Notes: generated from the sequence alone by a model not told the origin. DNA of 64,000 bases from Asanoa ishikariensis (GCF_900107455.1 NZ_FNQB01000001.1:1178001-1242000); one strand, 5' to 3'. Counted from the stretch's first letter, positions 33,887 through 41,509 are shown. Made by a program: numbers and translations.

Positions 33887-35719
33887 TCAGCCGAGCCGGG
33901 TGATGCGGTTGGCCGGTCCCGGTGCCACCGGTGCGTTCGCACCGAGGTACCCGACCAGCGCGTCGACGTCGAAACCGGGCGCCGTGGTGCGGTTGGTGCC
34001 CGCGGTCAGGTTGGTGAAGCCGTCGCCACCGTTGGCCAGGAAGTCGTTGGTCGTGAGCCGGTAGGTGGCGGCCGGGTCGATCGGGGTGCCGTTCAGCGCC
34101 AGGGCGCTGACCCGCGAACCCGCCGGCAGCGTGGTGTTGTAGGTGTACGTGAACCCGGCCGAGACCTGGAGCACGCGCTGGACGGTCTGCCCGCCGAAGC
34201 CGACGAACTGCTGCTCCAGCACGTTCTTGATCTGGGCGCCCGTCACCGTCTGGGTGACCACCAGGTTGTTGAACGGCTGCACGGTGAACGCCTCGCCGTA
34301 GGTCACCTGGCCGGGCGCCTCGCCGCCGGGGGAGTTGGCGTACGAGAACGAGGCCCGGATGCCGCCGGGGTTCATGAAGGCGATCTGGGCGCCGTCGGCC
34401 TGCGTCCAGGCGAGCTGCGCGTCGGCGATCACGTCACCGAGCGGGCTCTCCTGGTTGGGCTGGTTGTCGCGGACGATGTCAGCGGTGATCGCGCCGACCA
34501 CCCGGTTGGAGATCGGGGCGACCGCGGTGCGGTACTTGTCGGCCAGCCGCTTCGCCGCCGCGTCGACCAGCGCCGGGTTGCGTACGAAGGTGCCGTCGGG
34601 GTTGGTCTGGAAGGTGCCGTCCGCGTTGCGGACGCCGTTCTCGGCGATCACGTTGCGCGCGGTGATCGAGGCGAACTTGCCCGTCTTCTTGTCGAGCGAG
34701 TAGTCGATGTCGGTGACGAGCTGGCCGTTGGTGCCGGCGCTGGTGACCACGACGTTGTTGCCCGCCGAGTTGGGCAGCGAGCACGAGTAGAAGCGGTGGG
34801 TGTGACCGGAGACGACGATGCCGTACTCCGGGCGCAGGCCCTTCACGATGTCGACGATCGGCCCGGCGAAGTTGTTGCAGCCGTCGACCGGCTGCGGGGT
34901 GCCGGACTGCGCCCCGCCCTCGTGCAGCAGCAGCACCATCGACTTGACGCCCAGCAGGCGCAGCAGCGTGGCGTACTTGTTGGCGGTCTCGATCTCGTCC
35001 TTGAAGTTGACGTCCTGGATCCCGGCGGGGTTGACGATGCTCGGGGTGCCCTCGAGGGTCATGCCCACGAAGCCGACCGGCACGCCGTCGACGATCCGGA
35101 TGTTGAACGGCAGCAGCAGCGGCAGACCGAGGCGCTTGGTCACCACGTTGGCGGCGAGGTACGTGAAGTCGGCGCCGCGGAACGGGTCACCGTCCTGGCA
35201 GCCGTCGACCGGGTGGCAGCCGCCGTACTGGAGGCGCTTGAGCTCGTCGGTGCCCTCGTCGAACTCGTGGTTGCCGACCGACGTGATCTCCATGCCCATC
35301 ACGTTGAGCATCTCGATCGTCGGCTCGTCGTGGAACGCGGCGCTGACCAGCGGCGTTGCGCCGACCATGTCACCGGCGCCGACGGTGGTGCTGAGGCGGC
35401 CCTCGCTCTTGGCCTCGGCGCGCAGCCTCTTGACCGCGGTGGTCAGGTATTCGGAACCGCCGGCCGGGACTCCCGCGACGACCGCGCCGGAGCCGACCGG
35501 CGGGTCGATGGAGCCGTGGAAGTCGTTGAACCCGAGCAGGTTGCCCTGGGCCAGCTTGGCACCGTGCGATTGCCCAAAGGTGACCGAGACCGGCGTCAGC
35601 GCGGGTGCCGCGGACGCGGGGGACGGGCCGGCCCCGGGCAGGGCGACGATCACCCCGAGGGTGATGGCCGGTGCCGCGAGGTAGCGCAGCCACCGGCTAG
35701 GTCGACTCGTGATCGGCAT
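33887..35719 (-). CDS. Secreted bifunctional metallophosphatase / 5'-nucleotidase
   Basis: 610 residues. Signal peptide (RWLRYLAAPAITLGVIVALPG ending near ASAAP; segment quoted in part). The calcineurin-like metallophosphatase domain shows NDFHGS, GAGDMVGATP, SVGNHEFDEG and VSGHTHRFYS, the four two-metal blocks. The C-terminal 5'-nucleotidase substrate domain has MNPGGIR and the TNDFLANGGDGF aromatic clamp. Exported enzymes of this type dephosphorylate extracellular nucleotides and sugar-nucleotides to nucleosides. ATG 35719 has an AGGA just upstream. It lies directly upstream, same strand, of the chorismate mutase leader, which has its own promoter. Confidence 0.93.
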   Translation of the reverse strand: MPITSRPSRWLRYLAAPAITLGVIVALPGAGPSPASAAPALTPVSVTFGQSHGAKLAQGNLLGFNDFHGSIDPPVGSGAVVAGVPAGGSEYLTTAVKRLRAEAKSEGRLSTTVGAGDMVGATPLVSAAFHDEPTIEMLNVMGMEITSVGNHEFDEGTDELKRLQYGGCHPVDGCQDGDPFRGADFTYLAANVVTKRLGLPLLLPFNIRIVDGVPVGFVGMTLEGTPSIVNPAGIQDVNFKDEIETANKYATLLRLLGVKSMVLLLHEGGAQSGTPQPVDGCNNFAGPIVDIVKGLRPEYGIVVSGHTHRFYSCSLPNSAGNNVVVTSAGTNGQLVTDIDYSLDKKTGKFASITARNVIAENGVRNADGTFQTNPDGTFVRNPALVDAAAKRLADKYRTAVAPISNRVVGAITADIVRDNQPNQESPLGDVIADAQLAWTQADGAQIAFMNPGGIRASFSYANSPGGEAPGQVTYGEAFTVQPFNNLVVTQTVTGAQIKNVLEQQFVGFGGQTVQRVLQVSAGFTYTYNTTLPAGSRVSALALNGTPIDPAATYRLTTNDFLANGGDGFTNLTAGTNRTTAPGFDVDALVGYLGANAPVAPGPANRITRLG

Positions 35720-35898
35720 GTCACATCCTGTGTGATCGATTGGGGCGTCACCCGGACGGGGAGACGCGACAAAGGTCATCGTTCTCTTTCGGGCGACAAG
35801 ACACCAGGGCCGCATTGATGACATGAGGGTGTCGGATAGGGGTGCGAGCGGGCCGTTCGGACGCAGCGCCGCCTCCGGAAGTTGTCAGGCGGTCGGAA

Positions 35899-35904
35899 TA
35901 GACT
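35899..35904 (+). promoter_or_regulatory. -10 box upstream of pcrA
   Basis: TAGACT, 10 nt before ATG 35915; start of transcription would be within a few bases of the start codon. No SD. Confidence 0.4.
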
Positions 35905-35914
35905 TCGCGGTGCG

Positions 35915-38323
35915 ATGCGTGCTCTCTTCGAACTCCCCAGCCCTGACGGCCAGCCCGCCGTGCTCGCCTCCGACGCCGACAGCCGGCCCAGGCGGCCCCA
36001 ACTCGACCCCGAAGCGTTGGTGGCCGGCCTCAACGGCCCACAGCGCGACGCGGTGACCCATGCGGGCTCACCGCTGCTGATCGTGGCCGGCGCCGGCTCC
36101 GGCAAGACGCGGGTGCTGACCCACCGCATCGCCTACCTGCTGGCGGCTCGCGACGTGCACCCCGGCCAGGTCATCGCGATCACCTTCACCAACAAGGCCG
36201 CCGGCGAGATGAAGGAGCGGGTGGCCGCGCTGGTCGGCAACCGCGCCCGGCTGATGTGGGTGTCGACCTTCCACTCCGCCTGCGTACGCATCCTGCGCGC
36301 CGAGCACGACCACGCCGGCCTCAAGTCGACGTTCTCGATCTACGACGCCGACGACTCACGCCGGCTGATGCAGCTCGTCGCCCGCGAGCTCGACCTCGAC
36401 CCCAAGCGCCACCCGGCCCGCGGCCTGGCCACGCAAGTCTCCAACCTGAAGAACGAGCTGGTCGACCCGGAGACCTTCGCCGCCCGCGCCAAGGGCCCGA
36501 TGGAGCGCGCCGTCGCCGAGGCCTACACGCTCTACCAGCGCCGCCTCAAAGAGGCACACGCGCTCGACTTCGACGACCTGATCATGACGACGGTGCACCT
36601 GTTCCAGTCGCACCCGCACGTCGCCGAGAACTACCGACGGCGCTTCCGGCACGTCCTCGTCGACGAATACCAGGACACCAACCACGCCCAATACCAGCTC
36701 ATCAAGGAGCTGGTCTCGGGCACCGAGGGCCTGGAGCCCGCCGAGCTCTGCGTCGTCGGCGACGCCGACCAGTCCATCTACGCCTTCCGCGGCGCGACCA
36801 TCCGCAACATCCTCGAGTTCGAGCGCGACTACAAAGACGCCCGCACGATCATGCTCGAGCAGAACTACCGATCCACCCAGACGATCCTCAACGCCGCCAA
36901 CGCGGTGATCAGCCGCAACCCGTCGCGCAAGCCCAAGCGCCTGTGGAGTGACCAGGGCGCGGGCGAGAGCATCGTGGGCTACGTCGCCGACACCGAGCAC
37001 GCCGAGGCCGACTGGGTCGCACGCGAGATCGACCGCCTCACGGACGACACGGACGCCCGCCCCGGCGACGTCGCGGTCTTCTACCGCACCAACGCCCAGT
37101 CCCGGGTCTTCGAAGAGGTGTTCATCCGGGTCGGCCTGCCCTACAAGGTGGTCGGCGGCGTCCGCTTCTACGAGCGGCGCGAGGTCCGCGACGCGCTCGC
37201 CTACCTGCGCGCCATCGTCAACGACGACGACACGGTCAGCATCCGCCGCATCATGAACACCCCACGCCGAGGCATCGGCGACCGCGCCGAGGGCGCGGTA
37301 GAGGCCTTGTCGTCCCGCGACCGCATCTCCTTCGGCGCCGCGATGCGCCGGGCGGCCGACGCACCCGGCATCTCCAGCCGGGCGGTCAACGGCATCGGTG
37401 ATTTCGTCGCGCTGCTCGAAGGCCTGCGCGAGCTGTCCGAGACCGCGCCCCCCGAAGAGGTGCTGGAAGCGACCCTGACCCGCTCGGGCTACCTGGCCGA
37501 GCTGGAGGAGAGCACCGACCCGCAGGACGCCGGCCGTGTCGAAAACCTCCAGGAGCTGGTCTCCGTCGCCCGCGAGTTCACCGAACGGGTGGAAGGCAAC
37601 GACGAGCAGGCCACCCTGGCCGGGTTCCTGGAGCAGGTCGCCCTGGTCGCCGACGCCGACCAGATCCCTTCAGACGACCCCGACCACCAGGGCGTGGTCA
37701 CCCTGATGACGCTGCACACGGCCAAGGGCCTGGAGTTCCCGATCGTCTTCCTGACGGGCCTCGAAGACGGCGTCTTCCCGCACATGCGCGCACTCGGCGA
37801 CAACAACGAGCTGGAAGAGGAACGCCGCCTGGCGTACGTGGGCATCACCCGCGCCCGGCAGCGGCTCTATCTGTCGCGGGCCGTGACCCGGTCGGCGTGG
37901 GGCGCGCCTTCCTACAACCCGACCTCGCGCTTCATCGCCGAGCTTCCGGAAGAGCTGGTTCGCTGGGAGCGAACCGAGGGGTCCTATACGTCGTGGTCCG
38001 GCACCGGCGGTGGGGTCGGCAACCGCGGTGGCAGCGGTGCCAGCGGCGGGGCCGCACGTGGTGGCGGCTTCTCCGGCGGCACGCCCAAGGCTGCCGCCCT
38101 CGCGCAGCGGTTGGGCATCGACGGCAGCAAGCTGTCGACAGCTTCGGAGCTGCGTCAGGCCGCGCCCAAGGTTGCGGTGGGGGATCGGGTCAACCATCAG
38201 CGGTATGGGCTCGGGCGGGTGCTGGCCGTTGAGGGTCAGGGTCCTAGCGCGCGGGCTCAGATCGATTTTGGGGATCAGACCATGTGGTTGGTGCTTCGGC
38301 ATGCGCCGGTGGAGAAGATTTGA
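35915..38323 (+). CDS. pcrA: ATP-dependent 3'-5' DNA helicase PcrA/UvrD1
   Basis: 802 residues, superfamily 1. Motif I VAGAGSGKTRVL, motif Ia ITFTNKAAGEM, motif II VDEYQDTNHAQ, motif III GDADQSIYAFRGA, motif IV QNYRST, motif V TLMTLHTAKGLEFP, motif VI YVGITRARQRLYLS. The C-terminus has a Gly/Ser-rich linker and a Tudor-like domain (VGDRVNHQRYGLGRVLAV), the part that binds RNA polymerase in PcrA/UvrD. It works in nucleotide excision repair and replication-transcription conflict. ATG 35915 is chosen since the protein is leaderless there. Its position beside chorismate mutase matches Rv0948c-Rv0949. The stop TGA is immediately followed by the 39-bp terminal repeat of the next element. Confidence 0.96.
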   Translation: MRALFELPSPDGQPAVLASDADSRPRRPQLDPEALVAGLNGPQRDAVTHAGSPLLIVAGAGSGKTRVLTHRIAYLLAARDVHPGQVIAITFTNKAAGEMKERVAALVGNRARLMWVSTFHSACVRILRAEHDHAGLKSTFSIYDADDSRRLMQLVARELDLDPKRHPARGLATQVSNLKNELVDPETFAARAKGPMERAVAEAYTLYQRRLKEAHALDFDDLIMTTVHLFQSHPHVAENYRRRFRHVLVDEYQDTNHAQYQLIKELVSGTEGLEPAELCVVGDADQSIYAFRGATIRNILEFERDYKDARTIMLEQNYRSTQTILNAANAVISRNPSRKPKRLWSDQGAGESIVGYVADTEHAEADWVAREIDRLTDDTDARPGDVAVFYRTNAQSRVFEEVFIRVGLPYKVVGGVRFYERREVRDALAYLRAIVNDDDTVSIRRIMNTPRRGIGDRAEGAVEALSSRDRISFGAAMRRAADAPGISSRAVNGIGDFVALLEGLRELSETAPPEEVLEATLTRSGYLAELEESTDPQDAGRVENLQELVSVAREFTERVEGNDEQATLAGFLEQVALVADADQIPSDDPDHQGVVTLMTLHTAKGLEFPIVFLTGLEDGVFPHMRALGDNNELEEERRLAYVGITRARQRLYLSRAVTRSAWGAPSYNPTSRFIAELPEELVRWERTEGSYTSWSGTGGGVGNRGGSGASGGAARGGGFSGGTPKAAALAQRLGIDGSKLSTASELRQAAPKVAVGDRVNHQRYGLGRVLAVEGQGPSARAQIDFGDQTMWLVLRHAPVEKI

Positions 38324-38733
38324 CTTTGGTTGCGCGCCGTTTGGGTGGAGCTCCTCGTCGGGCTTCGCCTTAGGGCACCAGGATCTCCGGACGGCGACAA
38401 GGTCGTTCGTCCGGTTGGGCGCTCCACCTTGTCGCCGTCCGGAGATCCTGGTTCATCGGGCTACGCCCGACGAGGAGCTCCACCCCGTTCCCCCCGGGGG
38501 GTGGTTGGGGCGTGGGGTGGTCTTCAGCGCTGGGTTGTCGCGCCGGGGCGCGCGGCGACCAACACGATCCAGAGCGGTCGAGCCGCGCGGGCCGCGACCG
38601 GGCCGCTGCACGAAAGGCTCGGGCGCTCGTGCCGGTCACCTCGCAAGCGGCCCGACCACCTCGCCCTCCTGAAGACCTGATGCCCACCCCACCCCCCGAC
38701 GAGGAGCTCCACCCAAACGGCGCGCAACCAAAG
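38324..38733. repeat. 410-bp element with perfect 39-bp inverted terminal repeats, directly after pcrA
   Basis: 38324-38362 (begins CTTTGGTTGCGCGCCGTTTG) and 38695-38733 are exact reverse complements. Nested inside is a second inverted repeat: CCAGGATCTCCGGACGGCGA and following (38378-38403, 26 bp) against 38426-38451. A third copy of the GAGCTCCTCGTCGGG core lies inverted at 38465-38485, extending the inner cruciform to 38343-38485. No transposase ORF and no clear target-site duplication. It begins on the base after the pcrA stop. It could be a MITE-like element or a nested intergenic hairpin family. Confidence 0.85.
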
Positions 38734-38792
38734 ACCCTCGCGCCGCCACCGCGGCGAAAAGGCATTGCGCCAAAGACATTCCAACCAGTCCA

Positions 38793-39632
38793 ATGACGAC
38801 GGTGACCGTCCTCTTGCGCCCCTACCGCGACACCGAAGACGCACGACCATTCGGCGTAGTAGCAGAAGAGCATGGCGAGATAGTCGGCCGCGGCTGGATG
38901 GACTCGTGGGACGAGGCCGACGGCACGCGCCTGCACCTCCTCTCCGGCTGCGTCGACCCGCGCTGGCGCAGGCGGGGAGTGGGCACCGCGATCCTGCGCT
39001 GGCTGGAGGAACGCGTCGACCGGACGCCCGGATCCACCTTCGGCGTCAACGTGGCTCCGCACGAAACAGGCAAGCTCGCGATGATCACCGCGCACGGCTA
39101 CCGACTCGCGTTCACCGTCGTGGAGCTGGCCCGCGACCTCAACAACCTTGAGCCTCACCCGCTCCCGCCCGGGCTCGTCCTGCGGCCGGTCGAACCCGCG
39201 CATCACCCCCTGATTTACGCGGCAATCGACGAGTGCTTCGCCGACTCCGGACACGGCCACCAAACACAGACGTACGACGAATACCTTCGCGACGTGCAGG
39301 ACGTCGAGCTCTGGACCGTGGCCTGGGCCGGCGACTCGGTCGCGGCCGTCGTGGTCAACGAGCGCCAGCCCGACGGCACGGCGAGCACGCCGTGGGTGGC
39401 GGTTCGGCCGCCTTGGCGACGTCGTGGGGTCGGGCTCGCGTTGATGAGCCAGACGCTGCGTACCCTCGCCGATTCGGGTGTGACGCGGGCTCGGCTGAGG
39501 ACCGTCCAGGAGAACCCGCACAACAGCGTGGGGCTCTACGAGCGCGCCGGCTACGCGATCGTCGACCGGCAACCCCGCTACCGCAAGGCTCTTGACTCAC
39601 CCACCTACCCTGAAGACATGCCGCACCCATAG
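38793..39632 (+). CDS. Tandem GNAT acetyltransferase (two GNAT domains)
   Basis: 279 residues. Domain 1 has VDPRWRRRGVGTAILRWLEE with the acetyl-CoA loop; domain 2 has VRPPWRRRGVGLALMSQ and the C-terminal NSVGLYERAGY. Both pyrophosphate loops are intact, as in MshD-like tandem GNATs; the acceptor is unknown. ATG 38793, no SD. The stop TAG (39630) is unusual in context: the frame is the same as that of the following PTH2-like gene, so reading through this one codon would give a GNAT-PTH2 fusion of about 380 residues. The last 12 residues overlap the promoter and first codons of that gene, so they are probably tail, not domain. Confidence 0.85.
   Translation: MTTVTVLLRPYRDTEDARPFGVVAEEHGEIVGRGWMDSWDEADGTRLHLLSGCVDPRWRRRGVGTAILRWLEERVDRTPGSTFGVNVAPHETGKLAMITAHGYRLAFTVVELARDLNNLEPHPLPPGLVLRPVEPAHHPLIYAAIDECFADSGHGHQTQTYDEYLRDVQDVELWTVAWAGDSVAAVVVNERQPDGTASTPWVAVRPPWRRRGVGLALMSQTLRTLADSGVTRARLRTVQENPHNSVGLYERAGYAIVDRQPRYRKALDSPTYPEDMPHP
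39606..39611 (+). promoter_or_regulatory. -10 box of leaderless PTH2-like gene
   Basis: TACCCT, 6 nt before ATG 39618, inside the 3' end of the GNAT gene; no SD precedes the ATG. Confidence 0.45.
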
Positions 39633-39932
39633 GGCCGCCGCCTCTACCTCGTCACCCGAGCCGACCTCCCGCCCGGTGACCAGGCCGCCCAACTGGCACA
39701 CGCCGCGATCGAGTTCACCGCGCGTTGTGGCCGCGCCTCCGACATCGTCGTGCTGCTCGCCGCACCGGACGAGCTTGCCCTGACTCGGCTGTATGCCGAC
39801 GCGGTCGACGCCGTCGCCGTTCATGAGCCCGACCTCGACGGGGCTCTCACCGCTGTCGCGTTCGAGTCGGCCTCGCGCCGGCTCGTGGCGCACCTTCCTC
39901 TGGCATTCGCGGAGGGAGGTGAAAAACCATGA
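39618..39932 (+). CDS. PTH2-type peptidyl-tRNA hydrolase gene with in-frame amber codon (TAG) at codon 5
   Basis: ATG CCG CAC CCA TAG, then 100 open codons to a TGA at 39930. The sequence after TAG is a PTH2-like fold from its first strand: RRLYLVTRADLPPGDQAAQL, then AHAAIEF and IVVLLAAPDE, ending LAFAEGGEKP. PTH2 enzymes free tRNA from peptidyl-tRNA. After the TAG there is no ATG, GTG or TTG before GTG 39747, which is already in the third strand, so a complete protein needs the TAG to be read as sense. The start looks leaderless (TACCCT -10). Codon use and overlap with the next gene (ATGA) are intact, so decay is not evident. Either a very recent nonsense mutation or amber decoding; a tRNA with CUA anticodon lies 290 bp downstream. 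Confidence 0.72.
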
Positions 39933-40183
39933 CCACGGACCTGCGGGCCCAACTGGTCGAGTTGGCAGCGGAGCGCGACGCGCTCAAGGCGCAACTCGCC
40001 GGTGACCTCCCGAAGGCGACCCGCTGGCTGCAGCAGAAGGTCTGGCGGCAGGCCGCCGCCCTTGACCGGCTGAACCAGCGTGTCGTCAACCAGCGGTTCG
40101 TCCTGCGCATGCTCGACGAACTCGGTCGGTCGCTGACCGCGGACGAACTCCGTGCAACCTCAGCCGACGCTGCGGCGTCCTAA
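39929..40183 (+). CDS. Small coiled-coil protein coupled to the PTH2-like gene
   Basis: 84 residues, Ala/Leu/Arg/Glu-rich, with heptad-like helices (RAQLVELAAERDALKAQL, then LQQKVWRQAAALDRLNQRV) and no known catalytic motif. A strong GGAGGTG precedes ATG 39929, which overlaps the PTH2-like stop (ATGA), so it is translated in the same operon but can initiate independently of the amber codon. Function unknown; coupling suggests a partner or regulator of the PTH2-like protein or of translation. Confidence 0.72.
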   Translation: MTTDLRAQLVELAAERDALKAQLAGDLPKATRWLQQKVWRQAAALDRLNQRVVNQRFVLRMLDELGRSLTADELRATSADAAAS

Positions 40184-40189
40184 CCCATG

Positions 40190-40213
40190 GGTGGGCGGTG
40201 TAGGCCGCCCACC
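40190..40213 (+). terminator. Hairpin between coiled-coil gene and tRNA
   Basis: GGTGGGCGG (40190-40198), loop TGTAGG, CCGCCCACC (40205-40213). 9-bp perfect stem ending 5 nt before the tRNA. It may terminate transcription or mark a processing site. Confidence 0.5.
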
Positions 40214-40218
40214 GCCAA

Positions 40219-40289
40219 GCCCCAGAGGTCCGACGGACGGGCGGCCGCCTCTAAAGCGGTGATAGCGGGTTCGACTCCTGCCTGGGGCG
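40219..40289 (+). tRNA. Candidate amber-decoding tRNA, anticodon CUA
   Basis: Acceptor stem GCCCCAG/CTGGGGC is 7 bp perfect. The anticodon stem is GCCGC/GCGGT (40244-40248, 40256-40260) with one G-U pair, and its 7-base loop CTCTAAA has C32, U33, anticodon C34-U35-A36, A37. The T arm is GCGGG-TTCGACT-CCTGC (40265-40281), with one G-U pair. The variable loop is GATA; discriminator G; CCA not encoded. The D arm GTCC-GACGGAC-GGGC keeps GG in its loop, so the elbow pairs G18-U55 and G19-C56 can form. Core positions are odd: A8 instead of U8, G14, C21 and A48. The anticodon is complementary to UAG. Amino acid unknown. No promoter of its own is visible, so it is probably cut from the upstream operon's transcript. 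Confidence 0.8.
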
Positions 40290-40319
40290 CACGGAGCCTT
40301 CGATAAGGACGACGCACCT

Positions 40320-40640
40320 CTGCGGGAGCCGAGCTACCTCATCCTCACCTCGTTGGCGGCCGAGCCGAGGCACGGCTACGCCGTGATCGAAGACGTCAAG
40401 CAGATCTCGGGCGGCCGGGTCGTGATCGGCGTCGGCACGCTCTACACCGCGATCGACCGGCTGCACGCCGACGGGCTCATCGAGGTCGACCGGGAAGAGG
40501 TCGTCGACTCCCGGTTGCGCCGCTACTACCGCCTGACCGGCGACGGTGCGCGGCGGCTGGCGGCCGAGACCAAGCGGTTGACCCGGCACGCCGCCGCGGC
40601 GACCGCCCGGCTGAGGGTGCTGGGAGTTGAGCCGGCATGA
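40320..40640 (+). CDS. PadR-family transcriptional regulator without a canonical start codon
   Basis: The winged helix begins at once (REPSYLILTSLAAEPRHGYA, then GTLYTAIDRLHADGLIEVD and RRYYRLTGDGARRLAAE), about 106 residues in all. The frame has TGA and TAG stops at 40260 and 40263 inside the tRNA and no ATG, GTG or TTG before TTG 40353, which would remove half the DNA-binding domain. CTG 40320, at the position where family members start (x-LREP), is the provisional start; AAGGA at 40305-40309 could serve as a distant SD. The original 5' end may have been replaced when the tRNA segment came to lie here. Its stop overlaps the ATG of the next gene, the usual PadR / membrane-protein pair. Confidence 0.7.
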   Translation: MREPSYLILTSLAAEPRHGYAVIEDVKQISGGRVVIGVGTLYTAIDRLHADGLIEVDREEVVDSRLRRYYRLTGDGARRLAAETKRLTRHAAAATARLRVLGVEPA

Positions 40641-41509
40641 CGGAGCTCGAGGGGCACTACCGCCGCCTGCTCGCGCTCTTCCCGCGCCGGCACCGGCAGG
40701 CGTACGAGGCCGAGATGCTGGACGCCCTGCTGGCCGGAGCCCGCCCGGGGCAACGCCGACCGCGCGCCGGCGAGGTCCTCGACCTGGCCCGGGCGGCGCT
40801 TACCGCCCACGTCGCGGGCCGGTCGACCTGGTCGGCGGCCGCCGGTGTCGTCGGTGCGATCGGGATGGCCGCCAGCGCGCTGCGTGGGGCCGGCGTCCTA
40901 CACACGACCCTCGTGCAGCCCGACTGGACCTTCGCCGTGACCGTGCTGGGATGGCTGCTGGCGGCCGCCGGCTCGGTCGCGGGCTGGCGTGTGCTCGCGG
41001 TCACCGCCGCCACGGTCGGACTGGTCATGCAGGCCACGTTCAGCTTCCTGGCGTTCGGTGTCGATCACCTGCCGATAGCGGTCGTCGCCGCGCTGCTGAC
41101 CGCTGGCTGCCTGGCCGTGTGGGCGATCACCGATGGCCCGGTCTTCCGCGGGCGTGCTCTGTGGCCGACCCTCGGAGCCGGCGTGGTCGGCGCGGTGACC
41201 GGTTGGATCCCGCGCGCGCCGTTCTCCAACACGATGCCCTGGCTGCCCGTCGAAGGGAACTGGCAGTACGGGGCCGGTGCGCTGGGCATCGCGGCGGTGA
41301 CGGTCAGCACCGTCCTGCTCACCGTTCTGGCGCTGCCCGGTCCGGTTCGCGGCCGTGTCGTCGTGCTGGCGCTGCCGGTGGTCGGGCTGGCCCTGGTGCA
41401 CAACGCGGGCCTCTCGTACCCCTCGACCTTCGTGGTGCTTTGTCTCCTGGTCGCGCCGTTCGCCGGGTTGGGGCTCGTGCGAATGAGGTCCCGCGCGACG
41501 GCGAACTGA
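40637..41509 (+). CDS. Membrane protein paired with PadR regulator
   Basis: 290 residues. A cytosolic N-terminus (HYRRLLALFPRRHRQAYEAE, the motif seen in many PadR-linked membrane proteins) precedes about eight hydrophobic segments. ATG 40637 overlaps the PadR stop by 4 bp. Function unknown. PadR-linked genes of this type are thought to be controlled by the adjacent repressor. The TGA stop is part of the terminator stem. Confidence 0.75.
   Translation: MTELEGHYRRLLALFPRRHRQAYEAEMLDALLAGARPGQRRPRAGEVLDLARAALTAHVAGRSTWSAAAGVVGAIGMAASALRGAGVLHTTLVQPDWTFAVTVLGWLLAAAGSVAGWRVLAVTAATVGLVMQATFSFLAFGVDHLPIAVVAALLTAGCLAVWAITDGPVFRGRALWPTLGAGVVGAVTGWIPRAPFSNTMPWLPVEGNWQYGAGALGIAAVTVSTVLLTVLALPGPVRGRVVVLALPVVGLALVHNAGLSYPSTFVVLCLLVAPFAGLGLVRMRSRATAN

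Noticed and set aside
38370-39572. 400-residue open frame on the minus strand over the inverted-repeat element and GNAT gene
   Set aside because: Antisense to a clear tandem GNAT; composition-driven.
39618-39932. Simple decayed PTH2 pseudogene
   Set aside because: Not excluded, but only one lesion is present; the rest is intact, coupled to the next gene, and a tRNA matching the lesion lies close by, so I kept it as a CDS with an amber codon.
40219-40289. Integration-site (attB) tRNA of a mobile island
   Set aside because: No integrase gene and no repeated tRNA 3' end was found within the window.
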